DNA of 64,000 nt, taken from assembly GCF_023277745.1 (NCBI RefSeq), contig NZ_CP086322.1, positions 4,340,001 through 4,404,000 of the forward strand. The letters are read 5' to 3'. Shown here piece after piece: positions 7,181 through 17,423 of the stretch. A program made the position numbers and the translations under genes. Below the pieces are notes generated by a model that was not told where the DNA came from, did not search any database, and was given only the letters and a program-made list of their open reading frames with translations. The DNA is from Streptomyces halobius (lineage in GTDB: Bacteria; Actinomycetota; Actinomycetes; Streptomycetales; Streptomycetaceae). Positions within the stretch are counted from its first letter, which is position 1. Every line of letters starts with the position of its first letter.

Positions 7181-9461
7181 GCCGGCGCCTCCGGGCGTCA
7201 ATGAGCATTTCCTGTACGTTGCGCAGCGGCACACCGTCCGCGTCCACCGCGTGCCGGGTCCAGTCGCCGTCCGGGCCCAGGTGCCAGGACGAGGTGGCGT
7301 CCGAAGTGCCGGTCTCCAGCAGCCTGTTGAGGGCGACGCGGTGCGCCGGGTCGGTGACCCGCACCAGGGCCTCGATCCGCCGGTCCAGATTCCGGTGCAT
7401 CATGTCGGCGCTGCCCAGCCACACCTCGGGCTCGCCGCCGTTGCCGAAGGCGAATATCCGGGAGTGCTCCAGGAAGCGGCCGAGGACGCTGCGGACGCGG
7501 ATGTTCTCGCTCAGGCCCGCGACCCCCGGGCGCAGCGCGCAGATGCCGCGCACCCAGATGTCGACCGGCACACCGGCCTGCGAGGCGCGGTAGAGCGCGT
7601 CGATGACGGCCTCGTCGACCATCGAGTTGACCTTGATACGGATGAAGGCGGGCCGCCCGGCCCGGTGGTGCGCGGTCTCCTTGGTGATGCGCTGGATCAG
7701 GCCGTCGCGCAGGGACTTGGGGGCGACGAGGAGACGCCGGTAGGTCTCCCGGCGGGAGTATCCGCTGAGCCGGTTGAAGAGGTCGGAGAGGTCGGCGCCG
7801 ACCTGCGGGTCCGCGGTCAGCAGCCCCAGGTCCTCGTACATCCGGGCCGTCTTCGGATGGTAGTTGCCGGTCCCCACATGGGAGTAGCGGCGCAGCATCT
7901 CGCCTTCCTGGCGGACGACGAGCGACAGCTTGCAGTGCGTCTTGAGCCCCACCAGGCCGTAGACCACATGGCAGCCGGACTCCTCCAGCTTCCTCGCCCA
8001 CTTGATGTTGGCCTGTTCGTCGAAGCGCGCCTTGATCTCGACGAGGACCAGCACCTGCTTGCCCGACTCGGCGGCGTCTATCAGGGCGTCGACGATCGGG
8101 GAGTCCTCACCGGAGGTCCGGTACAGGGTCTGCTTGATCGCGAGGACGTCCGGGTCGGCGGCGGCCTGCTCCAGGAACGCCTGCACGGAGGTGGAGAAGG
8201 AGTCGTACGGGTGGTGCAGCAGGACGTCACGGGCGCGCAGCGCGGCGAAGATGTCGGGCGCGGTCGCGGACTCCACCTCGGCCAGATCACGGTGGGTGCC
8301 GGCGACGAACTTGGGGTACTTGTGCTCGGGCCGGTCCAGCGCCCCGATACCGAACAGACCGGTCAGGTCCAGCGGGCCGGGCAGCGGATAGACCTCGGCC
8401 TCCGAGACCTTCAGCTCCTGGACGAGCAGGTCCAGGACTCCCGGGTCGATGGACTCCTCGACCTCCAGGCGGACCGGCGGGCCGAACCGCCGCCGCATCA
8501 GCTCCTTCTCCAGCGCCTGGAGCAGATTCTCCGCGTCGTCCTCCTCCACCTCCAGGTCCTCGTTACGGGTGACCCGGAACATGTGGTGCGCCCGCACCTC
8601 CATCCCCGGGAACAGCTCCTCCAGGTGGGCGGCGATGACGTCCTCGATGGGGACGTAGCGCTGCGGGGACGCCTCCAGGAAGCGGGAGAGCAGCGGCGGC
8701 ACCTTGACCCGCGCGAAGTGGTCGTGGCCGCTGACCGGGTTGCGTACGACGACGGCCAGGTTCAGCGACAGGCCGGAGATGTACGGGAAGGGGTGCGCGG
8801 GGTCCACGGCCAGCGGGGTGAGGACCGGGAAGATCTGCTGGCGGAAGAGGGTGAACAGGCGGGCCTGTTCCTTCTCGGTCAGGTCGGGCCAGCGGATCAG
8901 GTGGATGCCCTCGTCGGCCAGGGCGGGGGCGACGTCCTGCTGGTAGCAGGCGGCATGCCGGGCCATGAGCTCGCGCGAGCGCGTCCAGATCAGCTCCAGC
9001 ACCTCACGGGGCTGCAGCCCGGACGCGGAGCGGGTGGCGACACCGGTGGCTATCCGGCGCTTGAGGCCGGCCACCCGGACCATGAAGAACTCGTCCAGGT
9101 TGCTGGCGAAGATCGCCAGGAAGTTCGCCCGTTCGAGCAGCGGGGTCGCCGGGTCCTCGGCCAGCTCCAGCACCCGCTCGTTGAACCCCAGCCAGCTGCG
9201 CTCCCGGTCCAGGAAGCGGCCTCTGGGCAGCTCCACGCCGTTCGCGCCCGGGACGCCGTGCTCCTCGTACGAATCCAGATCGGCGTCCAGATCCGGCTCC
9301 AGCTCGGGCAACGGCACACCGACGGCATGCGGCCGGTGGGCGGCGATGGAGCCGACCGACGGCTGGGCAGCGGGGCCCGCGGCCTCGGCACGGGCGTTCT
9401 CCGGCTTCGCGACGGGAGTCCCGGGCCGGTCCTGGGCCTGAGCACTGGACTGCTGGTTCAT
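7164..9461 (-). CDS. ppk: Polyphosphate kinase 1
   Basis: 765 aa. Transfers the ATP gamma-phosphate to polyphosphate, reversibly. A variable N-terminus (~1-75) is followed by [19 protein letters not shown] and [16 protein letters not shown] (PPK N and head domains). The catalytic half has [15 protein letters not shown] and [18 protein letters not shown], whose His is the phosphorylated residue, and [17 protein letters not shown] 9461 has GGAAG upstream; the frame stays open a further 366 nt but that part does not look like PPK. It overlaps the CHAD start. PhoP control of ppk is known in Streptomyces, but I could not recognise a clear PHO box upstream. Confidence 0.95.
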   Translation of the reverse strand: MNQQSSAQAQDRPGTPVAKPENARAEAAGPAAQPSVGSIAAHRPHAVGVPLPELEPDLDADLDSYEEHGVPGANGVELPRGRFLDRERSWLGFNERVLELAEDPATPLLERANFLAIFASNLDEFFMVRVAGLKRRIATGVATRSASGLQPREVLELIWTRSRELMARHAACYQQDVAPALADEGIHLIRWPDLTEKEQARLFTLFRQQIFPVLTPLAVDPAHPFPYISGLSLNLAVVVRNPVSGHDHFARVKVPPLLSRFLEASPQRYVPIEDVIAAHLEELFPGMEVRAHHMFRVTRNEDLEVEEDDAENLLQALEKELMRRRFGPPVRLEVEESIDPGVLDLLVQELKVSEAEVYPLPGPLDLTGLFGIGALDRPEHKYPKFVAGTHRDLAEVESATAPDIFAALRARDVLLHHPYDSFSTSVQAFLEQAAADPDVLAIKQTLYRTSGEDSPIVDALIDAAESGKQVLVLVEIKARFDEQANIKWARKLEESGCHVVYGLVGLKTHCKLSLVVRQEGEMLRRYSHVGTGNYHPKTARMYEDLGLLTADPQVGADLSDLFNRLSGYSRRETYRRLLVAPKSLRDGLIQRITKETAHHRAGRPAFIRIKVNSMVDEAVIDALYRASQAGVPVDIWVRGICALRPGVAGLSENIRVRSVLGRFLEHSRIFAFGNGGEPEVWLGSADMMHRNLDRRIEALVRVTDPAHRVALNRLLETGTSDATSSWHLGPDGDWTRHAVDADGVPLRNVQEMLIDARRRRRGSAT

Positions 9462-9874
9462 GAACCCATTCTTCCGCGCTCCGGGCGTTCCGGGCGCGTC
9501 AGGAGGAGGCGAAGCGACGCGGAGCCCTGATTTCAGGGCCTTCGGCACAGCGGGCTGCATTCGGTGATGCTCGCAAGCGATATTGAATCGCTGGTAACGC
9601 GGACATGGCTGACAGGCAAGCGGGGCGCTACTCCCAGGGGGTTTGCCGGGTTTTTCCCGGGCGTGCGGGGTGCGTCGGGGGCGCAGGGCACCGGGGGCGG
9701 CGAGGGCGCGCATTCCGCCGCACAGGGAGCGCATGGGGAGCGCGTTCATCGCGTGGGAGCGCGTCCCACCGCGCGGCTGGTGGAAGGGTGAGCAGCCCGG
9801 CCCGCGTGAGCAGCCCCGCCCCATCACCGTCCCCTGTTCCCCCTGCTCCCCCTACGCCCTCTGCTCCCCGCCCC
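9462..9874. other. 413-nt gap between mshD and ppk
   Basis: No independent gene is supported. The ppk frame stays open across it, but composition is skewed and no ribosome site is seen. It holds an imperfect palindrome (GCGAT-N5-ATCGC, 9578-9592) and a C-rich stretch (9800-9870). The ppk promoter is presumably here, since mshD ends at 9875. Confidence 0.5.
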
Positions 9875-10867
9875 TCACGTCTCCGAGCGGTACATCAGGT
9901 CCGTCTCATGCGTGACGAACCCCAGCCGCTCGTACACGCTCACCGCCGCCATGTTGTCCGCGTCCACATACAGCATCGCCGTCGGCAGCCCCTGCGCCGC
10001 CAGATGCCGCAGCCCGATCGCGGTCAGCGCCTTGCCCAGGCCGCCGCCCTGGGCCCCCGGCGCGATCCCGAGGACATACACCTCGCCGAGCCCCTCCTCG
10101 GCATGCACCTTGGTCCAGTGGAAGCCGACCAGCCGCCCCTCCCGCTCCGCGAGGAAGAAGCCCTTGGGGTCGAACCACGGCTCGGCCATCCGCGCGTCCA
10201 GGTCACGCTGGGTCAGCGTGCCCTGCTCCGGGTGGTGGGCGAAGGCCGCCGCGTTCACCTCCAGCCAGGCCGCGTCGTCGGCACCCGGCTGGAAGGTCCG
10301 TACGGACACCCCCTCGGGGAGCACCGGATCCGCCAGTTCCAGGTCGGCCAGCGAGCGCCGCATCTGCCGCAGCTCGCGGAACATCGTCAGACCGAGGGTC
10401 TGGGCGAGGTGCCGGGCGGCCGGATGCCCGCCGTGCGCCCACACCCGCAGCCGCCGCCCGGACTGCGCCAGCAGCTCGGTGCCCAGCGCCCGGCCGTGCC
10501 CGCGGCCACGGTGCCCGGGGTGGACGACCAGCTCGGCGGCCGGCGCCTCCACCGGGTCGGTGTCCTCCAGCTGCGCGTACCCGACCAGCTCCTCCGTGTC
10601 CTCCACGGGCACATACACCGACAGATGGCGCACGCCCTCCCGTCGCCCGCCACCGCCCCAGCCGGAATCGCTGCGCGATGATTCCTCTTGATTGCGCCGG
10701 CCCCCGCGCAGCTGCAAGCGCCCCTGCTCGGACACGGCCGGCTGCCCGTCCGTCCGCGTGGCCCGCTCGATCAGCTCAAGGACGGCCGCGGCCTCTTCCG
10801 GCGCCAGCTCGTCGGCCACCTGGATCCTGCGGCCGGGCCGGCCCATCTCGTGTAGCGCGTCAGTCAT
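9875..10867 (-). CDS. mshD: Mycothiol synthase
   Basis: 330 aa from ATG 10867 (MTDALHEMGRPGRR). Acetylates Cys-GlcN-Ins with acetyl-CoA in the last step of mycothiol synthesis. Two tandem GNAT domains: the N-terminal one has ELVVHPGHRGRGHGRALGTE, the C-terminal one VYVLGIAPGAQGGGLGKALT and MLYVDADNMAAVSVYERLGF, with both acetyl-CoA loops (R/Q-x-x-G-x-G/A) present. A Gly/Arg/Ser-rich insertion near residues 52-75 is longer than usual. Divergent from the 5'-nucleotidase gene; the 164-nt gap carries both promoters. Confidence 0.92.
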   Translation of the reverse strand: MTDALHEMGRPGRRIQVADELAPEEAAAVLELIERATRTDGQPAVSEQGRLQLRGGRRNQEESSRSDSGWGGGGRREGVRHLSVYVPVEDTEELVGYAQLEDTDPVEAPAAELVVHPGHRGRGHGRALGTELLAQSGRRLRVWAHGGHPAARHLAQTLGLTMFRELRQMRRSLADLELADPVLPEGVSVRTFQPGADDAAWLEVNAAAFAHHPEQGTLTQRDLDARMAEPWFDPKGFFLAEREGRLVGFHWTKVHAEEGLGEVYVLGIAPGAQGGGLGKALTAIGLRHLAAQGLPTAMLYVDADNMAAVSVYERLGFVTHETDLMYRSET

Positions 10868-11031
10868 GCCTGAAGCGTACGTCTCCGCCGAGGTCTGAGC
10901 CGGGACGCCGACGCTCCCCGGCAACCAGCTCGTAACCCGTCTCCCCCTGTTGCGCTACGCGCGTCGACAATAAGCTGCCGTCCGCTCGGACACCTCTGAC
11001 CGTTGTCCGTCCAGTAACCGAGGGGGATCCC

Positions 11032-12846
11032 ATGTCAGCGACGCCTCAACAGCGCCGTATCGCACGCAGATTGACGGCCGCGGCCACCGTACTGGCCGCG
11101 GCCGCCGGTGTCACCGCCGGCGCCCTGCCGGCCGGCGCGCACGACGAACCGGCCCGCCATCCGGGCCGCACGGTCGACGTGCAGCTGCTGTCCTTCAACG
11201 ACTTCCACGGCAATCTCGAACCGCCGCAGGGCTCCTCCGGCACGGTCGAGGAGATCCAGCCGGACGGCAGCAAGAAGACCGTCGAGGCGGGCGGCGTCGA
11301 GTATCTCGCCCAGTCGCTCCGCACCGCCCGCAAGGGCCACCCGTACTCCGTCACCGCCGCGGCCGGCGACATGGTCGGCGCCAGCCCGCTGCTCTCCGGC
11401 CTCTTCCACGACGAACCGACCATCGAGGCCATGAACAGGCTGGGCCTGGACGTCACCTCCGTCGGCAACCATGAATTCGACGAGGGCCGGAAGGAGTTGA
11501 CGCGGCTCCAGAAGGGCGGCTGCCACCCGGAAGACGGCTGTTACGCGGACGGCAGGACGTTCGAGGGCGCCCGCTTCCCGTACCTCACGGCCAATGTCAC
11601 GGACGAGAAGACCGGCAAGCCGATGCTCAGGCCGTACACCGTCTGGCAGCACCGCGGCGTCAAGATCGGCTTCATCGGGGTGACGCTGGAGGGCACCCCC
11701 GACATCGTCAACGCCGAAGGCATCAAGGGCCTGAAGTTCCACGACGAGGTCGAGACGATCAACAAGTACGCCAAGGAACTCGACAAGCAGGGCGTGAAGT
11801 CCGTCGTCGCCCTGATCCACGAAGGCGGCCTGCCGGCCTCCACCTCCTACAACTACAACTGCGACAGCCCGGGCCCGGGCGACGGGATCTCGGGCCCGAT
11901 CACCGAAATCGCCGAGAAGGTGACCCCGGCCGTCGACGCGCTGGTCACCGGCCACACCCACCAGGCGTACGCCTGCACCATCCCGGACCCGTCCGGCACC
12001 CCGCGCACCGTCACCTCCGCCGCGTCGTACGGCAAGCTCTACACGGACACCACACTGACGTACGACCGCCGCACCAAGGACATCGTGCGGACCAGCGTCA
12101 AGGCATCCGGCGCGGTCAACCACGTCGTGGACCGCATCCAGCCCAAGGCCGCGGACATGACCGCCCTGATCAAGCGCTGGAACAAGCTCGCCGCGCCGAT
12201 CGCCAACCGCCCCGTCGGCCATATCTCCGCGGACATCGCGGGCCGCGGCGCCAACGCCCCCGAATCCCCGCTCGGCGATCTCATCGCGGACGCCCAGCTG
12301 GAGGCCACCGGGCCGGACGGCAAGGGCGGCGCCCAGCTCGCGCTGATGAACCCCGGCGGCATCCGCTCCGACCTCGCGTTCAAGGCGTCCGGCGGGGAGG
12401 GCGACGGCGTCGTCACCTACGGGGAGGCCTTCACCGTCCAGCCCTTCACGAACATGATGAACGTCATCGACCTCACCGGGGAGCAGCTGATCACCGGTCT
12501 CCAGCAGCAGGTCAGCGGTCCGAACGCGGCGTCACCGAAGATCCTCCAGGTCTCCGAGGGCCTGACGTACACACTGGACCTGACCAAGTCGGGCGCCGAC
12601 CGCGTGGTCAGGAACTCGGTCAAGCTGAACGGCGTCGCCATCGACCCGGCCAAGACCTACCGCGTCGCCATGAACGAGTTCCTGTCGGGCGGCGGTGACG
12701 GCTTCCCGGCCTTCAAGGACGGCAGGAACAAGTACGTCGGCCAGTCGGATCTTGAGGCGTTCACGGCTTATCTGAAGGCCCACTCGTCGGCGGACGGGCC
12801 GATCGATCCGCCTGAGGCGGAGCGGATCACGGTGGTGAAGAAGTAG
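11032..12846 (+). CDS. Secreted bifunctional metallophosphatase/5'-nucleotidase
   Basis: 604 aa. A signal peptide (RRIARRLTAAATVLAAAAGV, cleavage after AGAH region) leads to a calcineurin-like phosphatase domain with LLSFNDFHGNLEP (D-x-H), GNHEFDEG, LIHEGG and VTGHTHQAY as metal ligands. The C-terminal 5'-nucleotidase domain includes GDLIADAQLEAT, LMNPGGIRSDL, YGEAFTVQPF and SGGGDGFPAF, which bind the nucleotide. UshA/NucA family: dephosphorylates extracellular nucleotides to release phosphate. GAGGGGGATCCC precedes ATG. The context (ppk, pst genes) fits phosphate scavenging; no clear PHO box was seen upstream. Confidence 0.92.
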   Translation: MSATPQQRRIARRLTAAATVLAAAAGVTAGALPAGAHDEPARHPGRTVDVQLLSFNDFHGNLEPPQGSSGTVEEIQPDGSKKTVEAGGVEYLAQSLRTARKGHPYSVTAAAGDMVGASPLLSGLFHDEPTIEAMNRLGLDVTSVGNHEFDEGRKELTRLQKGGCHPEDGCYADGRTFEGARFPYLTANVTDEKTGKPMLRPYTVWQHRGVKIGFIGVTLEGTPDIVNAEGIKGLKFHDEVETINKYAKELDKQGVKSVVALIHEGGLPASTSYNYNCDSPGPGDGISGPITEIAEKVTPAVDALVTGHTHQAYACTIPDPSGTPRTVTSAASYGKLYTDTTLTYDRRTKDIVRTSVKASGAVNHVVDRIQPKAADMTALIKRWNKLAAPIANRPVGHISADIAGRGANAPESPLGDLIADAQLEATGPDGKGGAQLALMNPGGIRSDLAFKASGGEGDGVVTYGEAFTVQPFTNMMNVIDLTGEQLITGLQQQVSGPNAASPKILQVSEGLTYTLDLTKSGADRVVRNSVKLNGVAIDPAKTYRVAMNEFLSGGGDGFPAFKDGRNKYVGQSDLEAFTAYLKAHSSADGPIDPPEAERITVVKK

Positions 12847-12913
12847 TGGCGTTGGGATGGAGCAGCGTCGTGACGTAGCGGCGCTTCAGTGAGATGTGAT
12901 CAGTCAGATGTGG

Positions 12914-12949
12914 CGACGGCCCGGCGGGGGATCTCCCACCGGGCCGTCG
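12914..12949 (+). terminator. Terminator of the 5'-nucleotidase gene
   Basis: CGACGGCCCGG (12914-12924) pairs with CCGGGCCGTCG (12939-12949), 11-bp stem, 14-nt loop, 68 nt after the stop. Confidence 0.75.
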
Positions 12950-12992
12950 TCGCGTCTGTGTGCGGTGTCTGCGTGTAGGACACTCAGGCGCC

Positions 12993-13060
12993 GTGCATGC
13001 TCGGCCGCCGTGCATGCTCGGCCGCCGTGCGCGCTCGGCCGCCGTGCGCGCTCAGCCGCC
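12993..13060. repeat. Four tandem 17-bp units
   Basis: GTGCATGCTCGGCCGCC twice, then two copies in which CAT becomes CGC, the last with one further change. The array overlaps the stop of the coding remnant on the minus strand (13052). The remaining 13150-13510 has a short GCAACGG/CCGTTGC hairpin at about 13148-13167 and no supported gene. Confidence 0.8.
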
Positions 13061-13150
13061 GTAGGGGTTGCCCTGCTGGGGTGCTCCCTGCTGCGGGGCT
13101 TGCCTGTACCGCCCGCCCGGACGGCGGCCCGCCCCGGCCGCTGAAGCGGC
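13052..13150 (-). pseudogene. C-terminal tail of a lost gene
   Basis: In one minus-strand frame the sequence reads RYRQAPQQGAPQQGNPYGG then TGA at 13054-13052. A Gln/Pro/Gly tail ending NPYGG is a common C-terminus of Streptomyces membrane or secreted proteins. Upstream the frame loses any protein-like composition and no start is found. I read it as the 3' remnant of a deleted gene; chance low-complexity coding is the alternative. Confidence 0.35.
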
Positions 13151-13510
13151 AACGGAATTTCCCGTTGCGGGGATTGCGGGGATCGCCGTGGTTCCCGGTG
13201 CCGGGATGGCGAATCCATAACGGCGGCGGGATAGCTGACGGTGAGACAGCGGGCACGGAGAAAGCCGCGACGGGCGCTACTACGGCGGTAAGTGAAGTGC
13301 AATCAGCCGGTTTGCGGCGCAGCGTACCGTGACGGCGATTCAGGTCACCATTACCCTGGCGCGACAGTGGGCGACATCACCTCGCGCGCGACGGCAGTTC
13401 GGTCCATCCACGACTGCGACAATTTTTCGCCAAGCCTGACAGGACAAGCCGCACCTATCTCCCATACCTTCGGCAAGACTTGCGTTCAAGGGTCCTGGGC
13501 ATGGTGGGAT

Positions 13511-14899
13511 ATGCGGATGCGAACCCCCATACGCATGGCTTCATCCTCACCGTCAGGCTCCGCTCAGCCTGACATCGATTCCCGCACAGCGGGTGCTCGG
13601 TACGACGCGCACGGCGACACCAGACAGCTCGAAAAGGTCAATCCCTATGCGGACCTGGCCGCCCTCGCCGACCCCGAACCGGAGCCGGAACCCGAGCCGG
13701 AATACGGCACGGAACACGGCGGCGCGCCCCGCCGCCGCAGCTACCTCAACGAGCGCGACGACAGCGGCGATCCCCTGGGCCTGGGGCTGCGCCCGGACGA
13801 GGAGGACGAGGAGTGGACGGCGCCGAACCACCGGCGCCGGAAGCGTGGGGTCGGCCGCTTCGCCGCCGTTCCGCGCATCCTGAAACTGCTGGTCGCCGTC
13901 CTGGTGTGCACGGCATTCCTTACCGTGCTCGACCGTTTCGCCGTGCTGTACGCGCAGGACAAGACCGAGGAAATACTGCAGGAATCACTGAAGCTCACGG
14001 CCGAGCCGGAAGTCGACATCCAGGGTTTTCCCTTCCTGACCCAGGTCCTCGACAAGCGCCTCGACCAGGTGAGCGTCACCATTCCCGACCTGGCGGCCGA
14101 CCGGGTCTCGCTGGCGAAAATCGAGGCGACCGCGAACGAGGTGCGGCTCGACGGCGATCTTCCCGCCTCCATCAAGGGCGCCACGATCGGCAAAATGCAG
14201 GGCAGTGTGCTGCTCGCCTTCGACGACATGAATCGCGAGCTGGGCGCCTCGCAGGTGAAATTCAGCGACCTGGGCCCCAATACGGTCCGGGCGGCCGGCC
14301 GGCTGCCGATCGCCGGGCATGAATTGCGCGTACGGGCGGAGGCGCGCATTCAACGGGCGGGCGACCGGGGCATTTCCACCGACATCAGCCGTATGCGGCT
14401 GGACATCGGCGATGTCGCCGTCTACCGCCCCGGCACCGGCGAGGAGGAGGGCCTGCGGCTGACCCGCAAGGCCGCCGCCGAGGTCAGCCGGCAGGCCGCC
14501 AAGGTCAAGGCGATGCTGAGCATTCCGGCGATCGCGGACCGGATCGGCTTTCCCGAGGAGTACATCGACCAGGCGCTGCACAACGAGGAGAAGCTGCACG
14601 AGCTGACCGGGTCACCGCGCTTCGTCCAGCAGCTGATGAAGGTCAATCTGGTCGATGTGGTGATCGACCACCCGTGGCTGCTGCAGAAGGTCGGCATCGA
14701 CCCGAAGGTGTTGGGCGCGCTGACCGGGCTGACCAAGCCACAGCTCGCGGACCGGCTGTCGCTCTCCTTCCAACTGCCCAGGACACCCGGCGACATACGG
14801 CTGCGCGATATTTCCGTCGAGCAGGACGGCATCCGCGTCAAGCTGTCCGGGGCGGAGCTGCCGATCGGCGACGCGGCCAAGAAGCGGAAGACGGACTGA
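13511..14899 (+). CDS. DUF2993 (LmeA-like phospholipid-binding) membrane-anchored protein
   Basis: About 462 aa. A hydrophilic N-terminus with a Pro-Glu run (PEPEPEPEPEYG, residues ~53-64) and a basic cluster (NHRRRKRGVGRF) precede one membrane helix (KLLVAVLVCTAFLTVLDRFA). The outer domain starts KTEEILQESLKLTAEPEVDI, then QGFPFLTQVLDKRLDQVSV, the DUF2993 signature also in the paralogue at 26629. Mycobacterial LmeA is a periplasmic phospholipid-binding protein needed for lipomannan elongation; a related lipid role is inferred. Start uncertain: ATG 13511, 13517 and 13535 are in frame and none has a strong ribosome site. Confidence 0.75.
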   Translation: MRMRTPIRMASSSPSGSAQPDIDSRTAGARYDAHGDTRQLEKVNPYADLAALADPEPEPEPEPEYGTEHGGAPRRRSYLNERDDSGDPLGLGLRPDEEDEEWTAPNHRRRKRGVGRFAAVPRILKLLVAVLVCTAFLTVLDRFAVLYAQDKTEEILQESLKLTAEPEVDIQGFPFLTQVLDKRLDQVSVTIPDLAADRVSLAKIEATANEVRLDGDLPASIKGATIGKMQGSVLLAFDDMNRELGASQVKFSDLGPNTVRAAGRLPIAGHELRVRAEARIQRAGDRGISTDISRMRLDIGDVAVYRPGTGEEEGLRLTRKAAAEVSRQAAKVKAMLSIPAIADRIGFPEEYIDQALHNEEKLHELTGSPRFVQQLMKVNLVDVVIDHPWLLQKVGIDPKVLGALTGLTKPQLADRLSLSFQLPRTPGDIRLRDISVEQDGIRVKLSGAELPIGDAAKKRKTD

Positions 14900-14996
14900 G
14901 CCGCAGAAGGCGGAGGACGGACCGAGCGAGAGAGGACGGGCCGCGCAGCGGAGGACGGACCGAGCACACAGCGGGCCGGACTGCCCCGGCGCCCGT

Positions 14997-16499
14997 CTAC
15001 CCCAACGCCCCCGGCCCCGGTCCCCCCGGCCCCGGTCCCGCCGTCCCTGGTTCCGCCGTCCCCCGCCCCGGCACCTCCGGCGGCGGCGTCGCGGCCCCCG
15101 GCAGCGTCAGTACCGCCTCGGTGCCGCCGCCCTCCGCGGCCCGCAGCCGGACGTCACCGCCCGCCTGCTCCGCCGTACGGGCCACGATCGACAGGCCCAG
15201 CCCGCTGCCCGGCAGGCTGCGTGCGGACGGTGAGCGCCAGAACCGCTCGAAGACATGCGGCAGTTCGTCCTGCGGGATGCCGGGGCCCTGGTCGCGGACG
15301 GTCAGCTCGCCGACCGCCAGCCGGACCCGGACGGTGCCGTCGGCCGGGCTGAACTTCACCGCGTTGTCGAGCAGATTGACCACCGCGCGTTCCAGCCCGG
15401 CCGGTTCGGCCCGTACGTACCAGGGGTCGAGGTCGGCAATGAAGCTCAGCGACGGGCCGCGCAGCCGGACCCGCCCCAGCGCGGCGCCGACGATGTCGTG
15501 CAGCGCCACGACCTCGACGGCACCGTGTCCGGGCGCCGCCGGCCGGGACAGCTCCTGGAGGTCGCCGATCAGCGCCGCCAGCTCCCCCATCTGCGCCTTC
15601 ACCGACGCCAGCAGCGCCGCCTTGTCGGCGGCCGGGAGCTCACGGCCGGACTGCTCGCTGCGCACCAGCAGGTCGAAGTTCGTACGGAGCGAGGTCAGCG
15701 GGGTGCGCAACTCGTGGCCGGCGTCGGCGATGAGCTGCTGCTGGAGGTCGCGGGAAGCGGCCAGGGCCGCCGTCATGGAGTTGAAGGAGCGGGAGAGGCG
15801 GGCGATCTCGTCCTCACCGTCCGCCGGGATGCGGATGGTCAAGTCCTCGGTGCGGGCGACGTGTTCGACGGCTTCGGTGAGGCGGTCGACGGGCTTGAGG
15901 CCGGAGCGGGCGATGGCCAGACCGGCCGTGCCCGCGCCGATGACGCCCAGCCCCGCGACGGCGGCCAGCAGCAGCGCGAGGGTGTTCAGCGCGCTGTTGA
16001 CCTCGGTCAGCGGACGCGAGAGGGACACCGCGAACGGCACGCCCTGGACACGGATGTGCTTGGTCAGCACCCGTACGTTCGCGCCGCCTGTGGTGACGGC
16101 ATCATGCAGGGCATCGCGTTCCAGGCCCTGCGCCACCGCAAGATCCGCGCCCTGCACCCGTACGGGCTGGGAGTTGGGCCCCACACAGCGCGATCCGTCG
16201 ATCCGGACGATCTGGACGTTGTAGGACGACGGCGGGGCGTTCGTGTTCTCGGTCGGGTCGGTGGGCTGGCAGTCGTTGTAGGTGCGCAGCAGATAGTCCG
16301 CCGCGACCTCGACGCTCTGCAGCGAGTTGTCCACCTCGTCGCGCAGCTGGGTGCGGGTGAGCAGCCAGCAGGCCAGCGCGGAGACGGCGACCGCCACCGC
16401 CACCGCGGCGGCGGTGAGCAGGGTCAGCCGCGAGCGCAGCGGCAGCCGTCCGAAGCGTGCCCCGAGCCCGGCGCCCGCGTCCCTTCCCGTCCCGCTCAC
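14997..16499 (-). CDS. Two-component sensor histidine kinase
   Basis: 500 aa from GTG 16499, overlapping the response-regulator stop (GTGA). First membrane helix (~22-49, [20 protein letters not shown]), extracellular sensor with two Cys ([15 protein letters not shown]), second helix (~170-200), HAMP, H-box [17 protein letters not shown] with the phospho-His, N-box [10 protein letters not shown] and G-boxes RDQGPGIP and GSGLGLSI. The C-terminal ~35 residues are a Gly/Pro/Glu tail. Order protease-regulator-kinase resembles mycobacterial MprAB-PepD, suggesting envelope-stress sensing by analogy. Convergent with the DUF2993 gene; the 97-nt gap holds a duplicated 18-bp GCGGAGGACGGACCGAGC. Confidence 0.9.
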   Translation of the reverse strand: MSGTGRDAGAGLGARFGRLPLRSRLTLLTAAAVAVAVAVSALACWLLTRTQLRDEVDNSLQSVEVAADYLLRTYNDCQPTDPTENTNAPPSSYNVQIVRIDGSRCVGPNSQPVRVQGADLAVAQGLERDALHDAVTTGGANVRVLTKHIRVQGVPFAVSLSRPLTEVNSALNTLALLLAAVAGLGVIGAGTAGLAIARSGLKPVDRLTEAVEHVARTEDLTIRIPADGEDEIARLSRSFNSMTAALAASRDLQQQLIADAGHELRTPLTSLRTNFDLLVRSEQSGRELPAADKAALLASVKAQMGELAALIGDLQELSRPAAPGHGAVEVVALHDIVGAALGRVRLRGPSLSFIADLDPWYVRAEPAGLERAVVNLLDNAVKFSPADGTVRVRLAVGELTVRDQGPGIPQDELPHVFERFWRSPSARSLPGSGLGLSIVARTAEQAGGDVRLRAAEGGGTEAVLTLPGAATPPPEVPGRGTAEPGTAGPGPGGPGPGALG

Positions 16500-17233
16500 T
16501 CCGCGCCGCCGTCCGCCCGCAGGACGTAGCCGACCCCCCGGACGGTGTGCACCAGCCGTGGCTCGCCGCCCGCTTCCGTCTTGCGGCGCAGATACATCAC
16601 ATACACATCGAGGGAGTTGGAGGTGGGCTCGAAGTCGAAGCCCCACACGGCCTTCAGGATCTGCTCACGGGTGAGGACCTGCCGCGGGTGCGCCAGGAAC
16701 ATCTCCAGCAGCGTGAACTCGGTACGGGTCAGCTCGACCCGCCGCGTGCCCCGGGTCACCTCGCGGGTCGCCAGGTCCATCCGCAGATCGGCGAAGGCCA
16801 GCGTCTCGCCCTCCTCGGGCTGCGCACCGGCCGCCGCCGCGTACGAGCTGCGGCGCAGCAGCGCCCGGATCCGGGCCAGCAGTTCGTCCAGCTCGAAGGG
16901 CTTGACGAGGTAGTCGTCGGCGCCGGCGTCCAGCCCGGTGACCCGGTCGCCGACCGTGTCGCGCGCGGTCAGCATCAGGATCGGCACTCTCACCCCGCTC
17001 GCCCGCAGCCGGCGGGCGGCCGTCAGCCCGTCCATCCGCGGCATCAGCACATCCAGCACGATCAGCTCGGGGTCGTACGAGGCGACCTTCGTCACCGCGT
17101 CCAGACCGTCGACGGCCTGCTCGGTGCCGTAGCCCTCGAACGCCAGCGAACGCTGCAGGGCCTCCCGGACCGCGGGCTCATCGTCGACGATCAGGATGCG
17201 GGCGGGCTGATCACCGTGCTCGGCGGGACTCAT
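16496..17233 (-). CDS. OmpR-family response regulator
   Basis: 245 aa. ATG 17233 is chosen for the GAGGTAG site upstream; the frame extends 19 codons further. Receiver domain: [14 protein letters not shown] (acidic pocket), [14 protein letters not shown] (phospho-Asp), LTARD and [16 protein letters not shown] (Lys). A C-terminal winged helix includes [20 protein letters not shown] and [16 protein letters not shown]. It overlaps the kinase gene by 4 nt. Four 20-bp repeats lie upstream at 17311-17392 and may be its own binding sites. Confidence 0.92.
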   Translation of the reverse strand: MSPAEHGDQPARILIVDDEPAVREALQRSLAFEGYGTEQAVDGLDAVTKVASYDPELIVLDVLMPRMDGLTAARRLRASGVRVPILMLTARDTVGDRVTGLDAGADDYLVKPFELDELLARIRALLRRSSYAAAAGAQPEEGETLAFADLRMDLATREVTRGTRRVELTRTEFTLLEMFLAHPRQVLTREQILKAVWGFDFEPTSNSLDVYVMYLRRKTEAGGEPRLVHTVRGVGYVLRADGGAE

Positions 17234-17310
17234 CTGCGTGACTACCTCGGGGTGGGATACGGAACGGCCGACAGCTCCAGGATCGTCCATCGATCACGAC
17301 GTCGGCTCAC

Positions 17311-17392
17311 GGAGTGTCCCTGAGCACTCAAGGAATGTCCTGAGCGCTCAAGGAGCGTCCCTCACGCCCCAAGGAACGTCCCTGAGGACCCA
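17311..17392. repeat. Four imperfect 20-21-bp direct repeats upstream of the response regulator
   Basis: Units at 17311, 17331, 17351 and 17372 share (A/G)GGA-N2-GTCC-(C)T-(G/C)A. They fill much of the 190-nt gap between the HtrA stop (17424) and the regulator start (17233), both transcribed leftward. The spacing of about two helical turns is what a tandem-binding regulator would use. Confidence 0.7.
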
Positions 17393-17423
17393 AGCATCGC
17401 ACCGGCCTCGCACGACCGCATGG

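Noticed and set aside
7251..9530. 759-codon plus-strand frame opposite ppk
   Set aside because: Shadow of ppk: high-GC codon bias leaves the antisense frame open. No ribosome site and no domain.
9462..9700. PHO box upstream of ppk
   Set aside because: GTTACCAGCGATTCAAT-like sequence is too far from GTTCAC direct repeats to claim.
11035..12222. 395-codon minus-strand frame opposite the 5'-nucleotidase
   Set aside because: The plus-strand frame carries all catalytic motifs; the minus frame has none.
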